DNA of 64,000 nucleotides from Daldinia sp. FL1419 (GCA_025201765.1 MU623423.1:1-64000), one strand, 5' to 3'; numbered from the stretch's first letter, positions 1 to 13,500 are shown. Notes: generated by a model not told the origin, from the sequence alone. Numbers and translations: made by a program.

Positions 1-973
1 TCTTAGTTTTTAGTATTTTAGTTTTTAGTTTTTAGTTTTTAGTTTTTAGTAACTAAGAAAAACTAATTAGTTACTAACTAATTTTGCAACCCTGGTTAGA
101 GAGGTAGCTTTAAACCAAGATGGGAAATTGGCCTCGTGACTTAGAAACAGAAAATAAGAATTATACGGCCTAGATTCCGTACCTGTAAGAAACGTCTAAG
201 AGGTAAGTACCTACCTCATATTCTTGCACCTTTCTTCTTCGCTTCTTTGATTCTTGCCCTTCTTTTATTCCATCTTACCTATTGTCACCATCTAAACTTG
301 TCATTTACTTGTCTATTATAGAATATCAATACCAGGTATGTGTTACCTTTATTTTATTTTTTCAAAGTTGCAACTATCCAAGAAAGAAAAAAGGTCGAGT
401 GGGATGAAAGTGCGTATGTAGGTATGTACCACGCAGTATGTAAGAGGTTGCCACCTGTTCCCAAGATTCAGGCGCTCTAGGGCTGCAGCTACCCCTGCCA
501 CCCCTGGTTTTAGTACGATCAATTAGCTCGATTAGTTGGTCCCTGACCACTTTCGACCACTCGCACAGGTTCGACTAATCGTTGATCACTTCCTTTGCGC
601 ATCTCATTCGTGCAACTTTTCACACCTTTCACACCCTTTTTTCCCTTTTCCTTCTGCATCGGAACGGTAATGACGTTTTGCTGCTTGTTGGTACGTATGA
701 CAATCGTTTAAAACGTCCTAACCACCGCAAGTTTAGTCCTCCGCTTCAACGTTTGATCGCACTTGGATTATTACCCTTGCGACACATCCACAATCTACAT
801 TCTCCCACTCGCACGCTAGGCGGTGAAACTATTTTCTTTCTATTTATTTAGTTACTCTCAGGTGCCCCAGAAGAATCAGGCGAATCCTCTCGAAATCTCG
901 ATTCCTCCGTGACTGTATGCTGTGCCCCTAAGAATACCTAAATCACAAATAATCGACCGAGTACCCGTACAAA
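1..973. other. Upstream region of the ethanolamine kinase gene, with a TTTTTAG tandem repeat
   Basis: Bases 4-50 are a run of about six TTTTTAG heptamers, followed by a short TTAGTTACTAACTAA-type inverted stretch to about 82. The remainder is pyrimidine-rich and non-coding as far as I can see. A small open frame at 582-851 has no recognisable protein character. The last 120 bases before the kinase start are presumably its promoter and leader. Confidence 0.5.
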
Positions 974-2288
974 ATGCCTTCGTTTTCCAACGGGGTCGCC
1001 AACGGCCACCTTGGCCAGTTACGACACATTCCCATTTCCTACGATAGCGAAAATTCCGACGCCTCAGCTCGGGAACTCATCCTCGCCTTACGTCCTGAAT
1101 GGTCGGGTCCCGACTCCAATATCGAATTTATACCATTTAAGGATGGCATAACCAACACATTATTAAAGGCTGTTAATAGAAAAGAAGGTCTTTCTCAGGA
1201 CGAGATAGATAAGGAGGCGGTCTTATTACGGGCATATGGACACGGGACCGATGTTCTCATAGACAGGCACCGCGAGACCCAAAATCACGAGCTTCTGATG
1301 AAATGCGGCTTGGCTCCCGAACTGCTTGCTCGCTTCGATAATGGCATGATATATCGTTATATTCGAGGCACGGCTACTCAACCTGCCGATTTGAGGACGC
1401 CACCTATATATCTAGCTGTTGCGAGACGGTTAGCTCAGTGGCACGCTACTGTGCCTTGCATATATGAGACGGATCCGGTGAAGAATGGTGTAAATGGAAC
1501 TAGCAACGGTCACCACGAAGTGGCAGCTGAGCATGCTGCACCAGGGAAACCCTCGCCCAACGTATGGACGGTTATGCAGAAGTGGATCCATGCTCTCCCT
1601 ACCAAGACGGAGACTCAACGCACAAGACAGGCCAACCTTCAGCAGGAGCTGACTAAGCTCATCGATGAGCTGAGCACACGGCCTGGATTGGGTGAGAATG
1701 GCGTAAGTAGTACCAAGGCTACCTCAATGACTCTTTTGGGTACTAACCAGGCGTCTATAGCTTGTCTTCGCGCATTGCGATCTTCTGAGCGGAAATGTGA
1801 TCATTGAGCCTCAGGATTTAAGCACTGGAAAGGAGGATGGTCTGCGGAAAGAAGTCAGCTTTATAGACTATGAATACGCGACTCCCTCGCCTGCAGCCTT
1901 CGACTTGGCTAACCACTTTGCGGAATGGGGTGGATTCGATTGCGACTTTACTGTGTTGCCAACCCGAGCCCAACGGCTAGAGTTTATTCGAGAATATATT
2001 CATACCTACTTCAGTCTACTACCTAACAAGCCTGATAGCATAGACGAGGAAGCAGAAGCCCATAAGCTGTTTGCTGAAGTAGATATATACCGCGGCGTAC
2101 CTGGATTCTATTGGGGAATCTGGGCCTTAATCCAAGCAACTATCTCACATATCGATTTCGACTATGCCGAATACGCCGAGATCAGACTAGGAGAATACTG
2201 GGGATGGAGAGAAGCCAACGAATCCGGCGGAAAATTAAAAGGAAAGGAGTTGTCGGTGCGAGAAAAGAGATGGGCACAGTTGGAATAG
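974..2288 (+). CDS. EKI1: Ethanolamine/choline kinase family protein (two exons)
   Basis: Predicted to phosphorylate ethanolamine (and perhaps choline) with ATP, the first step of the CDP-ethanolamine branch of phospholipid synthesis, in the cytosol. Exons are 974-1702 and 1761-2288, giving 418 residues. The 58-nt intron 1703-1760 starts GTAAGT, has a perfect TACTAAC branch site at 1741-1747 and ends TAG. Splicing creates the Brenner phosphotransferase motif HCDLLSGN at residues 248-255, which neither unspliced frame contains. It is followed by the metal-binding IDYEY motif with Asp279 and the conserved AFDLANHFAEW segment. Length matches fungal ethanolamine kinases. Preference for ethanolamine over choline is inferred from overall similarity and is not certain. 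Confidence 0.9.
1703..1760 (+). other. Intron of the ethanolamine kinase gene
   Basis: GTAAGT donor, consensus TACTAAC branch site 13 nt before the TAG acceptor, phase 0. It is a clean example of the intron type used throughout the window and calibrates the other gene models. Confidence 0.92.
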
Positions 2289-3009
2289 ATTCGGCACTTC
2301 TAGGGGAGAGACACGACGAAAGTATTAACCGCATTTTAATAGATACCATCATGATAAAAGGGCACGTTTGAGGAAACTTAGACTACGTGGGGGCTTCCGC
2401 CTACGATCCTACAATACTATTAACGCTAGATGACATAGAGTTTGTACGGAGCATTTGGAATAGTCTTGGGCATGGAAGATATGCCAAAGCATTATCGATG
2501 TTGTTTTCCAGAGAAATGAATTTCGTTTGGCTGATAACTCCTTTTAATGACACTTAGTCTAAGTGACTTGATTCTTGGGTATTTTCACCCATCGTGGTCC
2601 AAAATACTTCAGTAATGCGTATTATAACCGATTTATGGTATAAGGGTGTTTGTTTGACCCTTATTTAGAGTATAGGTATAAGTTACACCTAACCCTATCC
2701 CTTACATAGGCGGACCAAAAATTAACCTTAGGTACCTACCTAAGGCGGCGTAAATAGGTACGGTGAACATGTATTAAGGAACCAGAGACAATTTGGTCTT
2801 GATACCTTTATTCCGTTATGGATGACGTACGAGGTCAAGATGTATCTTTATTTATAATAATTTATTTGGTAGCTGGTTTTATACATGGGTATTTACCGTA
2901 TATGCCAGAATGAGGCGTCCGTGTACGGCCCAGAGGCGTAGTCCGCGCAAACCGAGCCTCGATCCTGTTCTGATGATACGCCCCCTTTCCTCGGGATGGG
3001 TTAACTTGA

Positions 3010-3080
3010 AACCCCTAGATGGGGTTGAAAGCGATGCTTTCGGTGACCTAAGAACTTAGCTGTATAATCTCAGCTTTTTT
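3010..3080 (+). other. Three consecutive short hairpins ending in a T6 run
   Basis: A perfect 6-bp stem AACCCC/GGGGTT with a 5-nt loop (3010-3026) abuts a perfect 6-bp stem GAAAGC/GCTTTC with a 3-nt loop (3027-3041). A 5-bp stem AGCTG/CAGCT (3058-3075) then leads into six Ts (3075-3080). The arrangement resembles the 3' end of a short Pol III transcript, but I see no clear A and B boxes, so an RNA gene is not claimed. Confidence 0.25.
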
Positions 3081-3696
3081 ACCTGGAAATAGATAGTAAT
3101 ATGGTATCTCGCCATTAGGAGAGTGATTATCCGCGTAAAAATATGATCCCGAATCGAGGTTTGACTGTGATGCCTAGACCCTGTCTATGCCCTCTTCCCG
3201 CCACCCCGTAACTATGTTAGAGTAAACACAGAGTTTTCCGGAGTAGTCGGCTACCGGCTTTCGACGACCACCCAAGGGCATGAGATATTGGTTGTCGGCC
3301 TTTTTTTCTTATTTTCTATTCTCGGTAGCAGGTATGGGGTAATGACTACACTAATATAGCAATACAGTCACTTTTATAGCTTTATACTCTAGTTCTAACC
3401 TATATAAATCAGTATACGCGTAAGTAACACGTAATTATAATTAAGGGGCTATGAGACTAGTCAGATATAAGAGCGACTACATACAGAACAAGTCCTTTGT
3501 TCTATATGTAGCACAGGCTAGAACCCCGACACTAGAAGGGAATGTCAGTGCGACGTTATAATAATTATCTTTATAGATACAACTACCCGGTCACTGGTAT
3601 ATAGTAGAATTAAAGGTTTCATGTCTTTACGTGCGGTCGAGAATCCATACGTGGGGGTTTCACATAAGCGATTACATAGTTCCCCTGGTCAACGAT

Positions 3697-4295
3697 TTAT
3701 TGATTGATCTGTATTGATATGTGTAACTGGCAGGCTTGTATTCTTTTGTTTCCTTCCTCGGTATTGCTCTTAGGCAATAAGCTTCCTACAACACTAGACT
3801 CTAGTAACGCCATCCGAGAGCCGTTGGCGGCGATAGACCGGTTAAGTGTTCCTTTTAGTAATGGTGAGATATCAAAGGGGCTGCTTGGTAATTCGTCTAA
3901 GGCGAACGCTATTTCGGTATAGTCTATACTCGTGTCTTCAAACTGTGTGCCAACGCCCTGGAGAAGCGGTTGTGGTTGATGGCCTTCTCTAGGCCGCGAG
4001 GGCGCGAGACGACGGCCCATAGTATAGTTCTCAATGTGGACTAGGCTGAGGTCAGCTCCCTGAATCTGGTTATACTGTACGCGTCGCTATTGTACCTAAT
4101 AAGGGGTTGCCCAAGTTCGCTTAGAGGCCGGTTTATTGGCGCCGGTTTTGAATTTGTAGCAGAGAAGAGTGATTGGCGAAGTTTTGGGGGTCTGGCATTC
4201 CTTGAAGGTGGTAATTTCAAGTAGTGACAGTAGAGAGCAATATGTATTTGACTTGCAATAGTAGATCGACGACGGTAGGATTCACTGAGGGACAA
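3697..4295 (-). pseudogene. Possible degraded coding relic
   Basis: Two adjoining minus-strand reading frames (4041-4295 and about 3697-4085, overlapping in different frames) have more protein-like composition than neighbouring shadows. The downstream frame is open upstream of its first ATG as far as a TAG near 4090. No intron I could find joins the two, and I recognise no family. It may be a frameshifted remnant of a gene or transposon, or chance. Confidence 0.15.
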
Positions 4296-7200
4296 AAACT
4301 ACGGCGACGCCGACTTGAATATTATAAAGACATTACCAATTATAGCAACGATTAGTTAAGTAGTGGAGAAACCAAGAAGAAGAAGCTCTTGGGAGTATAA
4401 TGTTTCTACGGTAAGCATTGGCTAGGTAGTTATACAGAACTAAAGATCCTAGGTACATAGACTCGAACAGTCGCCGCATGGTAAGTAGAACAGCGATCTA
4501 ATTGATAGACAGGGACGATAGCGAGAAACAGGATCAGGCTACAGTCTTCAAAGCTGGTCAAAGAGTCGAGGAAAAGGTTCTACTACCTGGCCATACAAGG
4601 AAAGGGGGTTCTATTGGTCAACAAAACCTCAACTTGAGTCTTTCCAGTATTGGGAATTGCAAATTGGGAATGTAATTGGGTTGTAGACTACGGGGTAGTT
4701 CCTCTAGTGCTCATTCTCGATGTCACGATGTCAATGGAAGCGATAATCGTTGTTGCGTCAATAACTCAGTAACCCGGTAGTTAACCTGGTAAACTATTAA
4801 GCTGATGACGAAGACTACTGAGGGAATCTGAAGATATTGACGAATAGCAATTGTTCCATCGCTAATGCTAGCAAGCAAAAGTAAATGATTGCATATTAGC
4901 GGCGTGTTGTGCAAAGAAGTCGGAAAATATGTCGAGTTTGGGGGCCAGCTGAGAGTAAGGCAAGTTTTAGCTATGCCCAAAAGGAGAATTTGGAATGCCG
5001 CCTTATCGCCCTATCGCAGCCCCAATCTGCCTAGCCTGTCAGCTAAAGGTCAGGTTAGGTACACTACGTATGTACCCGTAAGCCAGGGGTACGTAGGTAC
5101 CTACTTGAAAAGGGAAGAAGAAAATTGGAAGGGACGGGGGGTCGTATTGGGAGCTGAAGGGAATCGGCAGGCTTCGTAGTGCTCCGAACGCACAGATAAG
5201 AATTGCAAACTTTACCTCGAGGCGTAGTGTGGGGACCTGCTATAAGCCGACCAATCACACAGGTTCCTGTATCTTGAGCTGCAAAGGGTTAGTTTACCAA
5301 GACCAGCCAAACAGCCAAACAGCCAGCAGCTAAGAGACAAGGGTAGTTAAAGTGGAGCATATGAGAACAAGGAGCGGGGGTACCTAGAGTTTGAATTTCA
5401 TATTCTCTCATCGTCTTATTAACCTAGTAGTAAACCTACCTACACTGCTACGTACCCTAACATAATCTCCCTTGGGCACCTTAGATACTGGAAGGCATTC
5501 GGTATCTTTCTACATCGTGCAGTAAATTTCATCAACTTATCAGGCCGAATCAACCTCCTTGACAAAATACATAATAATATACATATTATCTAGGTTAGTC
5601 TATTTTGCCCATAACTATAGTTAACCTATCTATCTATCCATCTAATTCACCTGCAGGCAGATTCTTGGCGACGCGCAATCCTAGGTGTGACGAGCTTGTT
5701 CCGGGCATCATGATTCGAACAAAGAGAATACTCTTTGCTGCTGGGTGAGCTTTGCATGCCGCCTGTTTCTGACCGCCTCTGCCCTTGCAATTCTGTCATT
5801 CGCGCACGCGATTTCGCTCGTTGCCACCTCATCTTTCATCGGCCTTGCTTCCCCAATTCTTCCTCTACTTACTTTACTTCCCTATGCCGTATGATACCCA
5901 GAGGGAATTATGTAGCCCGACACTTATTCATACCTTAGTAGATCAGGATGGATCTAACCATCTAACATGCATATATCTACCCTCTTTATGCGTCTACCAG
6001 TATACGTATGGGATGATATACGTGCAGCTAGTACGACAAGGGTTCAGGGAGATAAAATGGGCGGCTTTCCCCAAACGGCAATGCTGAATCGGAGCTGATA
6101 ATACACGTTGCTTAATGAGGGAAGTGGTTTCAGCAAGCGCTGAAATCGGACTATACCTTCTCTGACGAGAGGTGCTTGTGTGGAGTATACATATGAGGCA
6201 AGTCAGAGGAGAAAAAGAAACATACTATGTAGAGACAGCGAGAAATGGTACTTGCATCTGCAACACTCAATTAGCCCACAAGAGAGAATAGCCTGCACCC
6301 CAATGAACGGCGGACGATGGAGACTAAAGTTTCGCCTAGACCATCTCGGCACTTATCAATGCACTTAAGAAACATGACGTTCCTAACTCGGGAAGTGATC
6401 AGCAAAAGTGTCGATGCATGTGCCGGATCATATGGGTCGACGTCCGATTCCCTCCCGCATGGCTGGCGTTTTCCTTACATAGTACTATGTAGTTTTTTCG
6501 TTTTTTTTTTCCTTCTATTAAGCGGACAGCACCCTGTTTTCCCGTCTGATGCTGTCTAATTTCCAGACAAATACGGTATCGTCGTGGTCTGTGTGCAAAA
6601 AATGTTGGTTTTAGAAAGGAACCACATTAGTGATTAGAACCGATTACTACCGCACCATTTTAAAATTAGGGTGGGTGAAGAAAAAAAAAATGATGGAGAT
6701 GAGGTGAAGCGGAGCGAGCAACGTGGGATGATGGTCTAGAGCGTGTGGGAAAGAGAAAAAAAAAGGTCAGCCGAAACAAATTGCATGGACGGTTGTTTGG
6801 AGCTGATGCCAGGCTGTTCTTAGCGGCAAGTAAATTACCGGGCTGAGGCGGTCGGCCGCTAGGGTCGCGCACTGGCGTTGAGGCTTTATCTGGCTGACTG
6901 AATTTTGACTGGGACTTGGAACTTGGAACTTGCGGATCCGTACTGAACTACTTGCTCTAATAGGTACTTGGCTGGCGACTGGCGACTGGTGACTGATAAC
7001 TTTTACGATTCGCGATGCGAAAGAACCTTGCAACTTCTCCAAGTTGGGGGCGACGATAGCTAGGAAGCGGAAGCATCTATCCATCTTATCCCTATGTAGG
7101 TACATATGTGGCAGATTCCTCCGGATGCGCCTCCGGAACAACATGTTAGAGTGCTGATAAACCGTCTTTTTTTTTTTCTTTTTTTTTTTTCCTTTTTTTC

Positions 7201-8117
7201 TTCTGTTGTTAAGCTATACTATACGTACCTATTCTCACTCACCACTCGTTATCACTCGTCACTGCAGAATGCAACTTTAGATATAAGACGGAACGAACTG
7301 CATATGTAGGTACATAATACCTACACCCTCTCTCATCCCAGGTATCATAATTATTCCCCAACACCGACTTAATAAACTTATGGGATGATAAATTGGGGAA
7401 ACACAAATGAATGTGTAAGCCGCCCTACAGCTCTACCCTATGTACCTTGGGTACGTAGGTAATGGTAATATTCAAATAAGCTATCTCGGACTCGACGATA
7501 CGGCTGGCTAGCATGGCGTGGTATAAAGAAAGGGAGGGGGGAAGGTGATAACTACACGTGCGCTTACACAAAGATTCTTTTTAGGTGTCACCTCCCGGGG
7601 CCGCGAACTATTGTACATGCATAGACCGGAGAAGCTGATACCTATCTAGCCTACCTACCATCAGCTAGATGCTACTGTCGGTAGATAAGAACAACTGACT
7701 GGCATGGGATCAATGGTAACGTGATTAGTAGTCATCTCTTATTGGTTGAAACCTCCCTGGTCGCCTTTTTTCCTTCTGGGTTTTCATATCATTGTGCCAC
7801 CGTACCACAGCTCAAACCTGCTGGAGTTGCAATCACTTTGTGAGCACTAGCTTTGATCAGCGTCAACTCAAACCAGAGCTGGACATCCAGCCGTCAAAGT
7901 TTCCCGCCTGTCATGTATGCAGCTGCCGATTGAAATACAAACCCGCGCGTGCTACCTCACGTTATACTCCACCGCTGTGGCCAATAGCTCTCGGCTTATC
8001 CTATCCTGGCCCATCTTGGAGACGGGGGGGGGACTTGTTATGGAGACCCTCAAACCTTCCGCTCGTCAGCAATGCTTAGCCGCCTGAAGAGACATAGGCG
8101 GATAATGATAAAGTGGC

Positions 8118-8278
8118 GTGTATCCAGCACGCACCCAGCACGCACCCAGCACGCATCTAGCACGAATCCAGTCCGAATCCAGCCAGCCCTGCCGCTATTT
8201 GCGTGCTCGCTAACGCCTACCTGTGTATATCGTGTAGGTATACCGTTTACCGTATATACCGTATATACCGTATATAGT
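8118..8278. repeat. Two neighbouring short tandem repeats
   Basis: Around 8118-8190 an 11-mer related to CCAGCACGCAC recurs with decay. At about 8236-8278 the 9-mer TATATACCG recurs about four times. Both lie in the gene-poor region. Confidence 0.7.
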
Positions 8279-9499
8279 GAGTGGATGAAAGGGAAGGATA
8301 ACCCAAGCGAATCCAGGGAGAGGAGCCAGGTAAGGCTTGTCTATTTAATTAGGAAGGGATAGGGAATTTAGATGACGCAGGCAAAGTTCTCGATCTCCTA
8401 TGTAGTTCTCTTGGTACTATAATACTAAATAATATTAGATATATATATGCAGTGTAGGAGAAGGGTCGACTAATAAGAATGATAACGACGACGGTGGTGG
8501 TCTGTTACACCTTCACACGACTTTTACACAAATTTTTTTTTTCCAAGCCAAGGTATTGGTCAAAGGTAGTAGTTAACACGGTGGTCCCAGTAGCACGTTG
8601 TCGGAAGAAAACGACGCAAGAAGGATAAGAAGGAGAGAAAAAAAAGAATCTACGGCATCTTATTAGTCGCCTACCCTTCGAGTAACTTTTTAGCCAGGGC
8701 TTTAGCTGGATCATCTTAGTCTAGATTAGCAAAGTTCGACTACGTATAATAATGTCCAACGGCCTTATTTACCACCCCTGCTGTCCGCTAACTTACACGT
8801 TTAGACTAATGTACTCGGTACCTAACTAAGTAAGTATAGGTAGGTATTTTACCTAGTTAGTCTACATAGTATGCACTGTATATTTAACTAATAAGAGACA
8901 TGACTTTTTGTTGTCCATATCACAGACTATATGATATATGTTTTTTTTCTTCTTCGGTGTCTTTAGTTTTTGACTTAGGAAAGAAACAAAAAACAAAAAG
9001 GAAGTAAAATCGTAGTTGTAGTCGTAATTGTAGTTGTAGGTGCAGTTGTTGTAGCTATGGTTGTAATGTTCCCCGTCCTCGACTTAAAGTTTAGGATCAT
9101 GATCTTTATAACCAACTTCGTACTAGCTCTTATGATATACATATACATAAATTGCGTAAGTCGTCCTTCCCACGGATGAAGATCTAATGGTCGGTAGTCG
9201 ATGATACCGAAACAATGCAATTGTACACTACATAGATACTGTACTTGGGTCTCGAGTTGTCGACGCTCCGCACCGACCTCCCGAATACCCCGGCAGCCCG
9301 GGAGCTAGAATCCTTGCAGGGCGTTGCACCTTGCTTTTACACCTTGCACCCCCTTCCAACTTCCGTCAATTGCGCGTTCGGGTTATGGGCCATGTATGTA
9401 TGTACAAGTAGGTAATAATAATAAATTTTTTTTTCTTCTTCTCTTGCTGTTCCTCTTTCGCTTCTGCCCTGCGCTTACCCTTTTTTAACCCCCTTCTCT

Positions 9500-9567
9500 A
9501 CATACATACATACATACCTACCTAACCTAGGTAGGTACATATGTAGGTACATATGTAGGTACCTAGG
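9500..9567. repeat. CATA/CCTA/GGTA microsatellite with palindromic core
   Basis: A (CATA)n run passes into ACCTACCTAACCTAGGTAGGTA and then repeats GTACATATGTAG twice before ending TAGGTACCTAGG. The block is strongly self-complementary. It is the densest example of the TAGGTACCTA motif family scattered through the window. Confidence 0.75.
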
Positions 9568-10549
9568 CGAGCAGGTATTTCTAAAAATTTTATGTATCCC
9601 CTGGGATAATTGTGCAGCTGGGCTCCATGTTGTGTGTAATCTGCCGCCGTAGTGGTCGCCCCACCTTCCTGTCAACCTAGCCAGCCATTTTTTACTAGGT
9701 ATCTCTTGCTTGTTCTATCAGACCAAGTCTTTGCTGCCGCTTCCTCGATCGCGACGACCCCAAAAGCTATTAGCCAATTTGCCCTCGAACCAAAGTTACT
9801 ATCTTTTCATTATTATTATTTCATTTTTCCCCTTCGTCTTTTTTTCTTCTTTCCTCTAATACCGAAGCAACTTAAGGCGGAATAGGGACAAAAATAGTAA
9901 GAGGGAAGAAAAAAAAGGTTACTATTTTCCCTCCCTTTTCCCTTTTTACCTTTTTTTCTTTTAACCCCCACAAGAGAAAAAAAACGGCCAGATGTTCTAA
10001 GTTCACATCCACCCCTCGCGACATAGTCCCCGATAGGCGTCCTGCAGCCAATCTTTAAATTTTGCTGTTACTATTGGCTCATTTCGTCACGAGGCGCAGT
10101 CATTGACTTTTTCTTCTTCTTCTTCATCTTCTCTTCTCCTTCCCTTACACCCTTTGGCCGACGTTTCCGTCATGAACATCAAGTTTATGATTGACTCTTC
10201 GTCCCTCGTAAACGGCAGTTGATGAGTACCGGTAGGCCGCGCGCAAGCGGGAAGCGAGTCTGCGCGTGAGCGACTAAAGAAAAGAAAAAAAGAGGGAGAG
10301 CAAGAGAGTTGTGAAGAAGAAAGAAGAGCTGGTGAGGTGGAGAGCGGCTCAGCCTTAGGTCAGTCCAGCCCGCTTGTTGCGGCACAGGTGCCGGTCCCCG
10401 GATATATATCATAGATGTACGGCTCAGGCCCAAGCCTATAAAACCAAAGGGACAAAAAAAAGTTAGGAAGAAACCAAAAACAAAGATTAATAGCTTCGAG
10501 CCCCAACTTTGGACTTTTGGCGCAAAAGGGCGCAAGAGGGGAGGGAATT

Positions 10550-13500
10550 ATGGCCGCCGACTCGTTGGAGCCTCGACTCGACCGTCGCGGCTCCTTGCTC
10601 GATAGTCGGGAAGTTCAAGTCACACCCGGCTTCGACCCGTCTTTAGACCCCACGATTAGACAGCTGTTCGAACAACAAGCTGAAATCCAGGCGAAACTAG
10701 CCGCCCTACTTCCAGCCAAGTATCTTCCAAACAGTAAACTCGAATTGGACATGCTTCGTCGAAAGCTTAGAGCACTGGAGGCCTATGTTAAGAGTCAAAG
10801 TAAGTGGCCTCCATTTTGATTGAGAAAGAAAGAAAGAAAGAAAAAAAAATATTCAACCGCTCTATTCAATTGATCTTGTCCAATATTCTGATACATGTAA
10901 AACTTAAAGACCTGCCCGGGACCGTTCCCATATTATCTGACATTGAGGAAGCACGCGCCCTGCAATATAAATGCGAGTGCATCGAGAGTTTCTTAATAGA
11001 TCAAGGTATGTTAATTGAGCCGTCTCGTATCCTTCTCTCCCCTTTCACCTAACGTGCGTGTCGTCGTAATAGGGTTGGACCTTCATGATGCTCAGTTCCT
11101 GCACGCATTGAAGCTTTTCGGTCAAGATGACACACCGCCTGGTTATGATGCCTGGCTGGACAAGAACATATCATTCTATGACCCTATCTTTCGTGGGTGG
11201 AGGATGAGAGAAACGATACCTCTTATCTCAAGACGTCAGGCTTCCTTCAAGTGTTGGGATGACCGATGCTTATATTTTATATATGGCTTTTCTAATTCCG
11301 AGGAACGGGACGAGCATCTAAAACAACATACAATCTCTCCCAAGAGAGACTCGGGTCTATCGGTTGGTACGATACCCCCAATTGTGTTCCCAGATCAGTC
11401 GTCGTCACGATTATTCAGCACCGATCATATAAATCGGAGCTCACCGGCCACGCTACCGCGGCTTTCTGTCCCACCCTCGCTGCCTCCGCTAGCCACCGCC
11501 AACCAACCCAGAGATCGGCGCGAGTCGACGATTGGCTATCCTTTTACGAATGAATTACCTCCTCCCCAGCCTAGGGGGTCAGTGGACTCCGAACCTGATT
11601 CCTTATTACCGCCGTTAAAGCGAAGTAGAGTTGGACACGGAAGACTCGAATCTATAGGTGAGCTGAGGCTGCCACGTGATGCAGGACCATGCCTCCGCTG
11701 TAAGGTCTATGCAAAGCCTGTAGGTAAACATGATTTTTATATGTTGAACAACTACTTATTATCTTTAGTGCGACTCCAAGGACGACTGTGCGTTTTGTTG
11801 CGAATCTGCTGGCTCGGCCAGCGACGAATTCTGGAGTGTTCTTGGGTGCCACCGTGGCTCCTTGGTCTCGCTAGCTGATTACATGTTACCAGGTATAACT
11901 CCCAGCGTCGATTGCTCACTAGAAAGCACCTTATACTCACTTCCACGTAGAAGCCCTCTCCCCGAGACAGGTGCATACACCTGTCACATCGCCTCTGGCA
12001 AGACGGCGAAACATGAACGACTACCTCGAACGTACCTACCTCGTAAGCCAGAGCATGTCAGACATGGTGAAGTTGCATATGGACTTCAACGATGGGTTTT
12101 GGTGGACTGAAGATTTAGCATCTTTGCCAATGCCTAATCCGACGTTGGCGACTTATTCAAAGGAGCCAAGGGACAAGCCACCACCGGTCTTGAAAGTCCT
12201 AGCGGCGAGTTGGAACGCCGAGGGGGTTCCTTTCCAATTTTGGGAATTATTCAGACTAACAGGTTACATGTCGGAGAGTCGAGAAATAGAGGCGGTGACG
12301 TACCCTGTGCTATATCGTGCGAAGTTGCTCTTAAGAGAGATTCTATTTTATGACTTACAACAGCCCGAGCCATCGATACGAACCGAAGTTAATCTAACTA
12401 ATGTAACGAATGCACAAAACTCGCCGGACGATATAGATTACGAGGGACGAAACCGATTGATATATAATTGTATGGTTCAATTTCTGCAATCTTTCGAAAG
12501 CACGACTATGCGGAGAGTTATCTCGGATCCTAAAAGTTGGCTGGCCGTTTTCGTTTCGCTTTGTATTTTTAGCATCGTGAGGACGATCTTAGCAGACCTG
12601 ATCTCTACGCCATCGAGAGTTATTCCTACGCAATCGCAGTCAGGATTTCCTATGCCTGCTGGTGCCACCACCATGCATAGCGTCTACAAGGCGTTAGTAA
12701 GCGTATTTGCCTGGTCCTCGCCAATGATAATCGACGACCCGGTTCTCGAGTTAGACCCAAATGATCGCATTTTATTTGCTAGGACTATTGTGGCTGTTCG
12801 GAAGGACGACTGGATCTCGCTAGACATTCGATCTGCTAGAGACTTTCTTTTGGGACTTGGGAGCGGTTACTTAGATGGAAATGCTGGATTTAATGGTTTC
12901 TTTAGACAGCGAACACCCATCTACCGGCATGTGTCGTATCAGCAATCATCTGCTGTTGGCCAAGCTGACGAAGCTCGGAAACCGGTCATCCAGTGGCGTC
13001 CGATCGACCCCTGGGCAACTAGGAACGAACAGGAAATGTTACCGGCGACGTACGCTATAGAAAATCCCGAACCTGGGAGGAGACACACAGTAGGAGAGAA
13101 CCCCGTCTTTACGCGGGCGATTGCTAGAGGACTCAGCTCTCCTTCAAAACTTAGGACTTCATACCAGCGACCACCGCTTCGGCGCGTGTTCTGTGCTAAG
13201 TGTAACGAATACCCCGAAGGTTTCCGTGGCGAACACGAACTACGAAGGCATAATGATGCCAAGCACGCATCTTTGGTGAAGAGGTGGGTTTGTACAGAGC
13301 CGCAGAACGCAAACCCCCATAACTCTCCACAGCCCGTAATACCACTTTCGAAGTGCAAGGCTTGCGTTACGCAAAAACGATACGGTGCTTATTATAATGC
13401 AGCTGCTCACTTACGGCGGGCACATTTCCATCCGCATAGGAGCGGCAAGGCTAGCGGCGATTGGCCTCCGATGACTGTATTGAAAGATTGGATGCGAGAG

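Larger units (their letters stand above)
2289..10549. other. Gene-poor 8.2-kb intergenic region
   Basis: No open frame here shows a recognisable domain, sustained coding character or plausible exon chaining. The stretch holds AT-rich DNA, poly-T and poly-A runs, many TACCTA/TAGGTA units (for example 9500-9570), short tandem repeats (8118-8190, 8236-8278, 9005-9055), a row of small hairpins near 3010-3080 and a possible degraded reading frame on the minus strand at 3697-4295. The final 600 bases (about 9900-10549) are pyrimidine-rich and probably include the promoter of the zinc-finger gene. It could be decayed transposon DNA, but I found no terminal repeat pair or transposase or reverse-transcriptase motif. 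Confidence 0.5.

Noticed and set aside
3470..3520. ACATACAGAAC / GTTCTATATGT imperfect inverted repeat as a transposon end
   Set aside because: The arms are only 11 bases apart-loop style (a hairpin), with one mismatch, and no second element end, target duplication or transposase was seen.
4889..5179. 96-residue plus-strand open frame in the gene-poor region
   Set aside because: No domain, no codon pattern, and it runs through TAGGTACCTA repeat sequence.
5700..5730. GATTCGAAC resembling a tRNA T-loop on the minus strand
   Set aside because: No pairing T-stem and no acceptor or anticodon stem around it; no tRNA was found in the window.
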